A DNA stretch of 55,289 nucleotides from Bremia lactucae (taxonomy: Eukaryota > Oomycota > Peronosporomycetes > Peronosporales > Peronosporaceae). The stretch lies in the NCBI RefSeq assembly GCF_004359215.1, contig NC_090611.1, positions 2,173,530 to 2,228,818 on the forward strand, given 5' to 3'. Every line of letters starts with the position of its first letter. The first letter of the stretch is position 1. Both the position numbers and the translations under genes were made by a program. The notes beneath the pieces are model-generated. The model was given only the letters and a program-made list of their open reading frames with translations, made no database searches and was not told the DNA's origin. Below are positions 42,101 to 53,169 of the stretch, one piece after another.

Positions 42101-43170
42101 TTTTACAGCAGCGTCGGATCGCGTCCTCCGCTGTTCCTAGAGGGAGGTCGATTGTTTCGCTCAGTGTTTCTAGGCTTTGGGCGTGGGCACTACACCCATA
42201 GGCGTAGTGGCCCGTCTTTTTACAACGATTACATTTTGCAATCGTTCTAATTTGAAGAGGCGAGGTTTCTCGCTCTCCACATACGAGAGATCCATAGGTT
42301 CTGGGACCTCCATTTTCTTGTCGTCTTGATGGACGATGGCTCCGAAATGGAGAAAAGCCTGTTCAAGGCTGAAGTCCTCTTGTTTCGCTATAGAGATCGC
42401 TTGGTCGAGCGCAAGACCTTTCATAAGCACAGTTACCTTTGTTTGCTCATCAATAGGGTGACCCACGATACATCTGACCAGGTAAAGTGTATGTTGGGCA
42501 TAAGCGTGAAGATCACGCTTGTCCTGCTTCAAATACAGGAGCTCAGCTCGAGCCCTGATTCGGCGCGTGGCGGCTCAAATGTTTGCTTGAGCCGGTCTTA
42601 AAGATCTTATAGGACCCTAATGTGTCGTGAAGCTTGAGCCCTAAAGTTCAAGATTTGCACGTCCGACCAAGTTGGACAAGCCAAATTTCACTTTTGTCGC
42701 ATCATCACTGATGCGGGCGAGCTTCAATAGCGTCATCCAATTCGACGAACTATCTCAAAATGGAGTCACCTTCGACTGCCTTAAAGATACTTCTATCGTT
42801 AAGCTTTCGGGTCAACGCGGAAGCGTCGGCCCACTAGCAGCATGTGTATAATGCTATCTCAACAGTTCCAACTGTTGAGCACCCTGTTTTCGCGAACCTC
42901 CGCGTGTTGGGAGCCTTGCTGGTGAAGCAAGGCTGCTTTTTACTAGGCCCCGTCGAGTGCATGTTGTATGAATTCGGCAATGGCCGCATGTTGTTCGTCT
43001 GTCCTCAAATTGAAGAGCATGGCGCCAATGGCTGGCCCTCCTTCGGCCGAACTCGTGCGTTCGATCGCTCTCCATTCAAGGCCACTCAAATTAGTGAGCC
43101 TTTCACGCGTTGCATGACAGCCTTCTTGAGGGACTTACAAGCTCTCTCCTTCTTCAATTCACATGTTTAT
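42101..43170 (-). pseudogene. Composite copy 2: gag of the minus-strand element
   Basis: KQDKRDLHAYAQHTLYLVRC, VTVLMKGLALDQAISIAKQE and EPMDLSYVESEKPRLFKLER are recognisable at 42,200-42,540. The N-terminal helical part (FIQHALDG-like, LHQQGSQHAE-like) is in several frames up to 43,170. It is homologous to 9,480-10,748. Confidence 0.72.
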
Positions 43171-43201
43171 GTTAGATAGAACGTGCGTGGGTCGTTGAAC
43201 G

Positions 43202-43219
43202 GCCTACGAAGTGCTACCA
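43202..43219 (-). other. Primer binding site
   Basis: TGGTAGCACTTCGTAGGCC on the minus strand, two bases inside the LTR end. It fits initiator tRNA-Met over the first eight bases. Confidence 0.6.
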
Positions 43220-43221
43220 GG

Positions 43222-43715
43222 TGTAACTGGGCACCCTTCGATAATACTGATAGCAGTACTAGTCAACCTTCCCTGATAACAGTGAAGGTTGAGCGCCTCG
43301 ACTACTTCACGTACACGACGTGCAGAGGAAGGTTCCAAGTAGCTAAAAAGTCTTAGCTACTAGAGGTAACGTCTTAGGCTTTAGAATATGGAAAACAGTA
43401 AAACTGTATCAATATGTCAACTTATTTCACAACGATCTACTGGCTTTAATTTAATAATATTACCTATGCAATGCGCCTTAAATTAAAATAAATTCTGGCT
43501 GCCCGATACCTAATCGTGTCTTGTAGCGATTGGCGAAGTTAATTTAAACTTAGATTAACCAATCAATCGAACTAATATCTTATTGCGTCAATATCACCAA
43601 ATTTGGTAATATTGGAACTATTAAGTCATAATAATAAAAGATAATAATTTTGTACTTCTTAATTTATTTCCTCTCATGGGAAAGAAATAATACTTATGTA
43701 ACGGACCCCGTTACA
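43222..43715 (-). repeat. LTR-B2, 5' LTR of composite copy 2 minus-strand element
   Basis: On the minus strand it starts TGTAACGGGGTCCGTTACA and ends CCAGTTACA before the primer site. This is the best preserved B2 in the window. The flank on its right (ATCGG) does not match the base context at 25,974-25,978, so the composite does not show one simple target duplication. Confidence 0.82.
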
Positions 43716-43856
43716 ATCGGTCTGGAAATGTCGGCTGTTGGCATGACGTTAAAACCCCGCTTGTGATTCCTTGATAACCTACTTCACTCAAGACATAGAT
43801 CTCACCTGATATCACTCCACGAGTTCCGTGATGCAACATCGAGTGGGCATCTGGGC
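43716..43856 (+). pseudogene. LTR-A family integrase fragment
   Basis: The plus-strand sequence from about 43,745 to the CATCTGGGC at 43,856 aligns with 36,540-36,650 (start of the integrase zinc-binding part). It is cut off at the LTR-C start. It shows that an LTR-A element once lay here and was broken by the LTR-C insertion. Confidence 0.65.
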
Positions 43857-44253
43857 TGTAGCGGAGCTACCTCGCTCCTCAAGTCAGAGAAAGACTTATA
43901 TACTCAAAGTCTCTTAGTTCTATACAACTAATAGGTTTAACAACTCAGGGAGTCGTACAAGCTATTAAAGCTAAGTAACCCTAGTTCAAGGGATTCAAGG
44001 GTTCGTAGAACCAAGTAGCAACTAGTGCCCGAGAGTATGTACCTTAGAAAGGCTTATATCTTGCACATATTAATGCGCAAGGCACTAAAAGCATTAAGAT
44101 CAAAAGGGAAACTGCACTTTATTTAATTATTTAAATCTAAATAAACTTACCCTGGCTAATTTAAAATAGATTTCGGCCGCCAGATTTATATCTGGCGGCG
44201 ACCACAATATCGGTTCTCCAACCAATGTGTGCCCCATTACACCCTCCTCCATC
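43857..44253 (-). repeat. LTR-C (3' LTR) with polypurine tract
   Basis: In minus orientation the LTR (43,857-44,241) starts TGTAATGGGG and ends GGTAGCTCCGCTACA. The preceding purine run GATGGAGGAGGG (44,242-44,253) is its polypurine tract. The same LTR end is found at 52,528. Confidence 0.7.
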
Positions 44254-44289
44254 AGACTGTTGACACCGAGTGACATCATTGGCTTCATT

Positions 44290-44734
44290 TCCTTTTTTAG
44301 GCTGATACATAAACAGCTAACTGTTTGGTTGTGTTTTGCATTTCTTTGTCCCATGACAACTAAGCGTGAGTCACAGACTCTTAGCACCTTCCTCGACGGT
44401 CGATAATGTTTCTAGTGACCAGTTGGAAACTTGTGGGCAGATTGCGACTGAACAACTGGCGAACGAAAGGACACATTGGTCCTTTCAAAGCGAGCTGTTG
44501 ACAGCTCTTCAGAAGATCTCTTCCTTGGAAGGTCGGTCCACCGCATCAGCGATGAGATATTGAACGAACCGAACCACTGCTTCTCTAGCCAACAGGAAAT
44601 CACCTGCTGACTCGGATTTATTATGTTTTCAGTGCGACCGGCTAGCACTGCGGAAATGTCAATCTCTTGATTATTGAGAGTAATAACGTTCTCACTAATG
44701 GTATTGTTTGAGATGCTGAGTCTTTCAGCATTGT
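44290..44734 (-). pseudogene. Integrase linker and antisense-ORF remnant of the LTR-C element
   Basis: On the minus strand AYNNAERLSISNNTISENVI and EIDISAVLAGRTENIINPS match the integrase linker at 6,520-6,670. On the plus strand 44,366-44,563 shows the coiled-coil piece SELLTALQKISSLEGR of the accessory frame at 6,030-6,110. Much is deleted. The insertion of LTR-A at 44,735 cuts it. Confidence 0.6.
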
Positions 44735-45262
44735 TGTAGGCGAGCACGTCTTAATACGGCCACGTTCTACCTAAGCACATACTCTAGCACAGCAAAGAAG
44801 CGGTTTGGCCGTCTTCTCTTGCGTGCAGTAAGTTGGTTGTGGTGGGCGCCTTAGCAACCTCACGCAACGCACTGAGTACTCTGGTTAACGTGTCGTCACG
44901 GGAGTGGTGATCCGACGCCTCGTGCGCACTTACCAAGTATGAAGTAGTTTTCAGACTGATTTGTATTTAATCGTACTAAATTTAAATACCTATTGGTATT
45001 AATCATAAATTATCATCTCTGTAGATAACACTAACATGTATTGCGAGCGTATCTTTCTAGATACCTCGCGTAACGGATGACGCTCGGCGTCGTCGCTCCT
45101 TATGTAAATGCACCTATGTGCATACCCAAGGGTGGGTTCGCAATGTGAACCACACTTAAGTAGTGGGTCTAATTACATTTTTAGTAATTGAACATCCCCT
45201 TACGTAGATAAAGTGTACTTAACTGGGACTGTGTTACATTAGGGGAACTTAAGCCTGTTACA
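44735..45262 (-). repeat. LTR-A, 3' LTR in minus orientation
   Basis: Its left end is TGTAGGCGAGCACG and its right end CCTGTTACA. The adjacent CCATCCCTCCCTTT at 45,263-45,276 is the polypurine tract on the minus strand. This proves that the accessory frame to its right belongs to an LTR-A element read leftwards. Confidence 0.85.
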
Positions 45263-45395
45263 CCATCCCTCCCTTTAAAAACGAATCAACATTTTTAAAT
45301 TCGTCAAAGAGAAAGGAGGATCTGCGAGCAGCTTTACGCGCCGCTAGTTCACTCAATCACTCTAGCGGCCTGCGTTAACCATCACGGCGCCAAAG

Positions 45396-47616
45396 ATGCC
45401 ACCGGAAAGGGGCCGCGTTGGTGGGTCGTCTGCGAAGACGCCCACTCAACCTCGCACTAAGCGCACCCGCCGCGTTAACACGCCGGCAGCGTCCAATGCC
45501 TTAGTCGAAACGCCGGCAGCTACGGCTGCTGTCGCGTTAACAGGGCTTAAGGATCCATCCAACTTTAACAGTGAGGATGTTGATCCGTCGTCCATTGTCG
45601 ACTACACCGTTGCCGTCACCTCATAGTAGTGATGCGGACAACGAGCTCATGAGGAAGGATGATGGCGCAATATTGCCCATCCAAACTTCTCTCATGGCTT
45701 ACAATATGGAGACAGCGTCATTTACGATTCCTGTCTCATCGTCTGCGCTGGATAGCGCAGCGACGGTTAGTGGCAGCGCTGCCCATAAAGACGTAGCCGC
45801 TTCTTCGTTGGGTAAAACCACAACGCCTTATGCTCCGACCATTATCCATAATGGTTCTGACATAGAGGATTCGGAGCCTAAAGCTCCGCCGATGACACGT
45901 GAACGTGCTCAGTCGGTGTCACAAGACAGTCGTTTTGAACGTGGCTATGTGACGGGTGGCATCGATGCCCCTCCATCTAAATGGCCTCGTTTGACAAGCC
46001 AAGAGCGTCGCTCCTAGATCGTCCCATACTTGACGCACATAATTATTATGGCGTCTTTAAGCCATTGAAGGCTCAGGGAAAATCGCTTGGGTGTATTTTC
46101 CCGACACCGGTCAAGTTGCGTTCAAATTAAACGCTTAACCAATACGAGGCGGAATTCACGCGCCGCATTCATCCGCATTTCCGATGCGATGAAACAGCGG
46201 TCGCAGCGAATTAATTTTGCCCGCTTGCGTGTGAAAGAAATCATGGGCGGTACTGTGCCCCCTGTTTCTTTTCACAACGCTGCTTCTGCTAGTCCATATG
46301 AGACTAGCGAAGAGTCCTCAGCTGGTGCTCCTGTTTATAGGCAGCCACCAAGTCGGGCACGTCAATACGTAGAGTATCGATCGGTTTCCACAAGTCAAAA
46401 CCCTTCGGGTAATATTTTCATTGAACGAAGATTTGATACCTTTGCCTCACGGAGCGGTGGGCAAGCTACTTTCCAACATGGAAGCGTTGATTCCAACCAG
46501 CATCCATTAGTGCAGGCGGCGCCCGATAGGAGTGGGATCCGCCCACCTACTCGCGGCTGCCTTACCTTCGTCCGTTCAGTTAGAGGCATTTAGCGCGCTG
46601 AACGACGTATTGCGGATCTCGAGGGTCAAGTCTCTCGACTGACCTCGGATCTTTATGATGTCCGAGTGAAGGCTCGTCAGGGTTATAAACGCCTGAAGAA
46701 TCTCTTGGACTTGCTTGAGAAGATAATGGTGAGGGATACGCGTTACTCGCGTGATCTCCCTCGGTCTCCGAGTCCTCTTCGTGGTGAGAGGAGTCGATTG
46801 GTTGAGAGTTTCACCTTCACCGTACTGAAAAGCGTAACTCTTACACGCCTCCTCATGTCGACGGGCCACGAATCTGTTCCCAGAACTTGTTGCCGCCGAT
46901 GTCTTAACTGCATTGCGCAGGACATAGGACCCTGTGTCCAACATTACCAGGAAACCCGCTCGGTGAAGAGCAAGAGCGGGAAATCGTCATCGAGAAACAA
47001 GCTTGTCGTCGATCTGCAGATAGCGAAAGCTAGAGCTAACAGTTAACCCCACTTAGTATGGAAGAGCGTCTTAAAGAGTTCACAGGTCACAGCTTGGCCA
47101 TTTGGGTGTCCGGTCCCACGGCGAGGACGCTGGAGGGCTCGCTGCCCGCTACACTCTTCATGAGCAATACTTTACGCCAAAGGTGATTCGCGAAGTCAGT
47201 ATCTGACGCATTTGCATGATCAGGCCCGTGGGGCTTCGGTGACCTCAATGAGGGAAATTCCGATCGTTTTGTTTTTAAGCGAATCAAATAGCGAAAACGA
47301 CGCTTCGTTTGAGAACTGGGTTCATCGGGCTCGCCGCCTCCGCAATATTTGGAATATTATAGAGTATGCGGATGTGGCTAATGTTCGTTCGGAACGGAAG
47401 CTTCGCTTCGACTTCGCCAAGCTCAAGGCCAAAGGCGAGTTACGTTCGTCATTTATGCCACAAAACGGGAATAGACCTAGCCAGTATTTCAGTGCTTCAG
47501 TTGACCGTGCAACCATGGATCAAAGCTGCACTGAGGCTGTAGATCCACCTATTCCCACTTCTAGCGGTGGGAAGCGTCGTTTGACGCAAGTTTATCCTAT
47601 GCTTGGCGCTCAATAA
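45396..47616 (+). pseudogene. Accessory ORF antisense to pol, longest copy
   Basis: It starts MPPERGRVGGSSAKTPTQPR at 45,396. The Ala/Thr/Pro-rich basic N-terminus has a possible nuclear-targeting run TKRTRRV. An acidic Ser-rich part follows (45,620-46,015, ending PPSKWPRLTSQERRS), then a basic middle (46,087-46,590; RVKEIMGGTVPPVS). A coiled coil lies at about 46,600-46,720 (ERRIADLEGQVSRLTSDLYD), then YSRDLPRSPSPLRGERSR, and last a block SFENWVHRARRLRNIWNI at 47,310-47,370. Four or more frameshifts divide it. No known domain is recognised. It is opposite to the leftward pol and next to the 3' LTR, as in the nested element. Confidence 0.55.
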
Positions 47617-47999
47617 ACGTCAACGGCGTACGGGCTATCTTGCCGAAGAGGTACCTCAAACTCCCCAAGGGTTTCAGAAGAGGGGTACCCCAGCCACTTC
47701 ACCAATACTGGTATTGGCCCTTACATCGGCGTCGCTTTAAAAGTTTCTCCACGTGAAACTGAAGGTTCCCTCGCGCATCAAGCAGCGCGGGAGGTGGCCG
47801 AAATCGACGGAAGCATTTGATGCGTTAAAGCACGAGGTGCAACTTCTTTGCGAGGGCCTTGCTTGGGTTGAGGGCTCTTTTGAGGGGTTCAAAAGCGTCT
47901 TTTAATGCTGGAACGTCAACAACCTCGTTTAGAAGGTCAGGTGGACATCCTGGTGCGGATGCAGCAGTCTGCGGCACGGCCGTCTTTTTCGGCGCAAGC
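47617..47999. other. Junction between accessory ORF and integrase end
   Basis: Short open frames on both strands (for example 47,825-48,013 minus, LLNEVVDVPALKDAFEPLKR) are not matched elsewhere in the window. The junction between LTR-A-derived and LTR-C-derived sequence may lie here. Confidence 0.35.
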
Positions 48000-49150
48000 G
48001 CCTTCAAGTCCACGTGGAAGGGTTCCGATATTGATTAAGCAAGCCAACGTAGAACACTGGGTGTGTACGCAGCTTGCTAGGAAGGTTTAGCGTGAAAGCT
48101 AGGCCCTTCTTGGCCATGACCGTAAATGGTCCAATAAAAGCGCCGGTGCAATTTGTTCTATAAAGACCGCGGAAACCAAAATTCTGGGTAGATTTTCAAC
48201 GTCTAATAAAAATCGGTCTGCGACCGCATAAGAATTAATACAGCTTCTGCCTTTGACATATGCTTGTTCTTTTTGTTTGCCTTGGCTATCAGCCATCGTG
48301 TCACGCACATGTCTTAAGACACTAAATCGCGTCGCAAGAAACTTGCTTACTTGTTTCCGAATGGTAACAGGGCTGATATCAGCAAGCCAATCGGCTACCC
48401 CCACCAATTCCTGAGCCACGCAGTGTTATCGTTAACGGAACGCGTGGGTGAGTGAGACCGCTGACATAGAGCGAAGTGTAGCCTGTAAAGGCACGGACAG
48501 CGTTTTTTAACGCAAATTGCACCACTGAGAGCATTGAGCTCCAGTGCTTTGGTGTCTGATCACACACACTGCGTGAAACGACTCAATGACGCGATTGACA
48601 CGTTTAGTTTGACCATCCGTCTGCCGATCGTCCGCAGTGAACATGTTCAATCTGGTGCCAAGCACTCGGAAAATCGATTTCCAGATTTACCCTTCAAACG
48701 GGGGTCTCGATCAGAGACAATTAACACAGGCAAACCGTGTTGTCGAAACACGCGGTGGATGATCAGCCTTGCTGTAACTTAACCATCAATGGTATCCGGC
48801 ACAGCCGCTAAATGAGTCATTTTGCTCAACCGGTCAACAAATACATCGATGTCTGTATTACCGGCCGAATCTCTCTGTAGGTTAAACACAAAATACATAC
48901 TAATGGACTTCCAACACCCTGTGGGTACAGGCAGACTGACCAGTGGTGCAGCAGCATGAGCCGAGGGCTTAACGACTGGCAAGTTTCGCATGTGCGAACG
49001 TATGTGCTGACCCAGTTGTAGAGCTTGGGCCACCAATAAATCTGGCTCAGGGAGCCGTAAGCCTTTTCCTACCGAGATGGGCCACTAAGAGCCGAATCAT
49101 GTGCCTCGTAGAGGATTCGGTACTTCAAAGCCTCATCATGAGAAATAACG
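48000..49150 (-). pseudogene. Gypsy integrase, third lineage
   Basis: Read leftwards: PVPTGCWKSISMYFVFNLQR (first catalytic Asp changed to Tyr) and DVFVDRLSKMTHLAAVPDTI at 48,780-48,930, QFALKNAVRAFTGYTSLYVS-like linker at 48,460-48,560, MADSQGKQKEQAYVKGR at 48,250-48,310, then the C-terminal end HPVFYVGLLNQYRNPS near 48,040. The lineage differs from both LTR-A and LTR-B pol. Confidence 0.75.
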
Positions 49151-49559
49151 ACGCGCGGAGAATCTGCCGCATCCGTGCATTAAGCAACAGGCCGTTATCG
49201 ATGAAATCGATCTAATCTTGCATGCAAACGTGCCGACAATTCAATGTCCGACTCAGTGCTCTTAAGAGCTCGTAGCAGAGCTACACACTACTCATCTTTG
49301 GCGTAAGCTGAACGGATGAATCCAGTAATGGTATAATCGTTAAATGAGAGAGCCCATAATCGGGCCTGCGTGATCACGCATCAGCCAAAGCATTCTGCCT
49401 GCCAGGCTTATACTTCACCTTTAGGTTGTATTCGGCAAAAAGGTTAGCCATCGGTTTATTTTCTGTGACAGATGGGGCGACTTAGTCGCAGTGCGTAATG
49501 ACGCGTGATCTGTAATATCACAAACGGCTTAGAGCCTAACAGATGAACTCTGAATTGAC
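49151..49559 (-). other. Decayed RNase H to integrase linker
   Basis: Part of the same pol. The minus-strand words ADALSR/KPGRQNALAD-like near 49,385-49,410 suggest the RNase H end; the rest is too decayed. Confidence 0.4.
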
Positions 49560-50530
49560 AAGAGCTTACTTCATTGTAAGTAACTCTTTGCCATGAACTG
49601 AGTAGTTCTTTTCCGCAGCTTTAAGCTGTCTAGACTCGAACGCAATTACATGTTCACGCCCATCATGTGTTTGTAACATAGCACTGCCAATGGCAAAATC
49701 CGATGTCACAGACGACGATGAAAGGCCAATTTGGATCTGGCAGTGCCAGAATCGGGGCATGGATAAGACTGTTCTTAACTGCTTGTAAAGCATTATGCTA
49801 TGTGCAAATCCAGCACCAATCCGTATCCTTTTTGTGGAGATTAGATAATGGCCTAGTCATATCAGCGTAATTTTCGCTATATTTGTGTAAATAATTGCCA
49901 AGACCCAAACACTTGCACAAATCATTGGAACCGGCCAATCTATTATGGTTTTTACCTTAGCATGATCCGCTCAAAAGCCTCGCTTCCCAATGATACACCC
50001 TAAGAAAGGAATTTCTTCTGCGCCAAAAATGCATTTAGATGCATTGGTATACAATTTATTTGTTCGCATACACACGAGCACTGCTCGCAAATGGTCTATG
50101 TGGTTTTCCACATCCGAACGACCCTGCTCCGCACGACTATGGACAAAAATGTCATCAAAATAAGTCTGTTCATAGCCTCGATAAGGGCGCAGCAGTTGCG
50201 TCACTAGATGATTAAAGTTGCCGGGGCGTTGGCAAGTCCTTGTGGCATAACAAACCACTCCCATTGCATACCACTTGGGGTGCTAACCGCTGTAAGCGGG
50301 TTATCGTTAGCTCGCATGAGCATTTGGTGATATTTGGCTCCGGGAACAAAGTCAATTTCATGACGGACGCCTTTTTCCGGGGGGTAAACAGATGGTGGAT
50401 TGGTACATACCACATCTTGAAATTCTTTAATCAAGGAAAAAAATGGATCTGTTCTTCAGGCATCAGTGATCCACTCTGCGAAGCGCAGCTTTGTGTCACC
50501 CAGGACAGCTTCGTCGAGAGGTGACGATGA
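49560..50530 (-). pseudogene. Gypsy RT and RNase H, third lineage
   Basis: RNase H: SDFAIGSAMLQTHDGREHVI and ESRQLKAAEKNYSVHGKELL at 49,566-49,720. RT: TYFDDIFVHSRAEQGRSDVE near 50,130-50,170 has an intact catalytic box, and WFVMPQGLANAPAT is near 50,210-50,250. The RT fingers and part of the palm are deleted: EKGVRHEIDFVPGAKY is joined directly to HQMLMRANDN. A frameshift lies near 50,220. Confidence 0.75.
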
Positions 50531-51250
50531 GTTTAACTCAATCGTTGGTCGAATTACCACCATCTCAAATAAGTCGCCAGCTTTAAGGCTCGACCGCACT
50601 CATCAATTGACATTTCGTCTAACTAGAAGAGCATGTAACGAAGGGATTGCCCAAGGCTACTATCCCCTCGATGGTACTGGCTACACAATTTACAAGCGTA
50701 TGCAGTTGCTCGCTCGTAGCACTTTGTGATGGTATAGACGCGTCGCGTCTCCCTTGTCTCGGAATAGAGACAATACGCCTCTTAGAGGCCGGGACATTCA
50801 CGTCCCCAAATTTTCCAGCTATATTGGTTCTAAACCGAAGCTGGTGTCTAATTCGACATCCGACAAGGAGTTATGTAACTCAATTCCTCGTTTAGTGACC
50901 GTATACGTGTTAATTCACGTGCATGAGAAGGCTTTGACGCGAAATGCCCTAGCGGACCACCAATAGTGTCACCATTGAACACTCAGTATGGTGCCACCTC
51001 CGCCAACCACACTCGGTGGACTTAGCCGTACCACTCCGGGATATTACACCCTTGATGACTCGGCCTTAGGCCTACAATGCTTTCAGCATTCAGTGAATCG
51101 TTATTACAACGAGTGTCACTCGACGGAATACGTGCCGTTCCACCCTTTTTTTCTGAGGTCGACTCAGAATTAGTGTTTTCAACATTGGAGTTTGTTAACT
51201 CAGACATTTCAATGTCCAAAACACTGACAGATTCAGTCAGTCATTCGCAC
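50531..51250 (-). other. Protease to RT linker, third lineage
   Basis: Same-strand sequence with Ser/Asn/Glu-rich words (NSNVENTNSESTSEKKGG at 51,125-51,190). Low-complexity linkers here are usual for these elements. No separate gene is seen. Confidence 0.4.
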
Positions 51251-51279
51251 TAATAGTGCTTTTGTTGCCTAGAAAAGGT

Positions 51280-51720
51280 GGGTTCATGAATCTCCAAAAC
51301 TTTGCCAGGAATATTGCGCGTGGCGCCTAAGGTCTTAGACCTCCAATCGATCCAGGCTCATGGCGTTCGAGCCAGGCCATACCAAGGATGATATCATATC
51401 TCGAATTAAATCCAGGACGAGACAGCATTCACACTGTCAAAGTCCAGAGACTTTATACCTAAGTTCATCGGAACTTTAAGAACAGTGACACGAGTCCCAA
51501 TCGCTAAGCGAACAGTGATTGTATCACTTTCATGCGCTTTAAGCGCCTCGACGTATTGTTGATTTCTCTCAAGGAAAAGACGTCGACCATAATTTCAAGA
51601 CGCTCCTGAGTCAATTAAAATTGAACATGGCTTATCAAAGCCCTTCACAGTCGCTTGAGCGACTAACAAGCAAGGCTTGTACTCACTCCTCATGCCATTA
51701 CGCACCGAGCTCCGGGTCTA
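51280..51720 (-). pseudogene. Gypsy retropepsin, third lineage
   Basis: The active site LIDSGASWNYGRRLFLERNQ is near 51,560-51,620 with a D-S-G triad. The later segment GLARTP/AWIDWRSKTLGATRN is near 51,320-51,370. Stops interrupt it. Confidence 0.65.
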
Positions 51721-51749
51721 TAAGACGGTTTCCATGTGCTCGAAGAGCT

Positions 51750-52500
51750 AGTACGGTAAGCAGGCGTGCTAATACGAGTAGACATACAGTCGAACTCAGC
51801 GCGTAGCGCTATGCATTTGCCTTGTCAAAAGTAGTAGGATGGGATCGAGGTAATTAATTCCACTTAACGCCTTCATTGGGACCCCCCCATAAAGGTTGTT
51901 ACGACAATTGCTTCTTGCACTGAGTCTTAATGCATAGATGTGATGAGTCTCGACTCCTGGACATAGCCCTAGTGTTCGTTTACCCTGTCGAGTCGCTATG
52001 AGCCTTGATTGCATACGAAAAGCCTGATCAAGCGGTGTAAACATGCTGATCATTTGCTATTTTAGCGATTCCCATGAGGAAAAAGCGTAGTTTATGGACG
52101 TACTGCACGATAGTGCCCATTGCATGGCTCTACCTGTTAAAACAAGGCGGAGTTAATGAACATCTCCATCTGCTTAATCCAAAAGGGAGGTTTCTCCCAC
52201 TTTTCCCTTTAATGTTTTTAAATTGACAACTAGAGGGCGAGCTAGGCTCTGAATCATGCAAAGAGATGTGCCGAGTTGGCATAGATGCCGCAAGGTGATC
52301 CTGAACCTGTCTGATCAGGGAGGATTCATACCGCACGAAGGCTTGAAGCCTTGCATGCAGGACCTCTCGTCCCTGGGATATAATGAACTCTTTATGTCTA
52401 AGCCCAAACAAAGTCTTGAGCTTGTCATACACTGTGCTTTGCGCTCTGAAAATTCTGGAAACGTTTCTATTTCAGTGAAGACTTAGTATTATAAAGACCC
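51750..52500 (-). pseudogene. Gypsy gag, third lineage
   Basis: MISMFTPLDQAFRMQSRLIA and RQGKRTLGLCPGVETHHIYA (51,930-52,053) follow the gag pattern F-P-----R-R--L---RQG. An N-terminal part is at 52,130-52,432. The zinc knuckle is not found. Confidence 0.6.
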
Positions 52501-52507
52501 AGGCGTA

Positions 52508-52525
52508 GATTGACCACAAGTACCA
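52508..52525 (-). other. Primer binding site of a different type
   Basis: On the minus strand TGGTACTTGTGGTCAATC follows the LTR-C end by two bases. Only TGGTA agrees with the initiator-Met type used elsewhere in the window, so this lineage probably uses another tRNA primer. Confidence 0.55.
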
Positions 52526-52527
52526 GG

Positions 52528-52580
52528 TGTAGCGGAGCTACCTCGTTCCTTAAGTCAGAGGAAGACTTATATACTCAAAG
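52528..52580 (-). repeat. LTR-C fragment (5' LTR end)
   Basis: It matches 43,857-43,909 almost exactly and stops where the next LTR-A begins at 52,581. It is the 3' end of the 5' LTR of the leftward third-lineage element; the rest lies beyond the right-hand insertion, outside the window. Confidence 0.7.
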
Positions 52581-53108
52581 TGTAACGGGCTGATGTTGCC
52601 CTGTGTTACACAGTCCCAGTTAAGTACATTTTGTGTAATGAAGCGAATAATTAATTACTCAAGTGAAGTAATTAGACCCACCACTTGGGTGTGGCTCACA
52701 TTGTGACCCACCCTTGTGTATGTGATGCACATAGGTACATTCACATTGGAAGGGATGAAGCCTAGCGTCATCCAAGATACGAGGCATTTAGAATAATACG
52801 CTCGCAGTACATATCAGTGTCTATCTGCAGAGATGGCATTTATGATTGGTTTCAATAGGTTTATATTTAATACTATTAAATATAAGTCAGTCTGAAAACT
52901 ACTTCTTAATTTGTAAGTGCGCACGTGGAGAGGGATTACTGCTCCCGTGACGTCACTCAGTCTACGGCTTTTATTTGTTGGGTGATGATGCTTAGACGTC
53001 CACCAAACAACCTCACTGCACGTGAGAGAAGACGGTCAAACCGCTTCCTCGCTGTACTAGGATGCATGCTTATGCAGAGCGTGGCCGCAATTGGCGTGTC
53101 AGCCTACA
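52581..53108 (+). repeat. LTR-A, 5' LTR of the right-end element
   Basis: It runs from TGTAACGGGCTGATG to GTCAGCCTACA and is inserted in the LTR-C fragment after CAAAG. It aligns along its length with 30,385-30,938. Confidence 0.85.
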
Positions 53109-53110
53109 CT

Positions 53111-53128
53111 TGGTAGCACTTGAAATCC
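53111..53128 (+). other. Primer binding site
   Basis: TGGTAGCACTTGAAATCC, identical to that at 30,941, two bases after the LTR. Confidence 0.65.
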
Positions 53129-53169
53129 TACATACAATCCGCACCTCTAGGTGTGTACGTGAGGATGAG

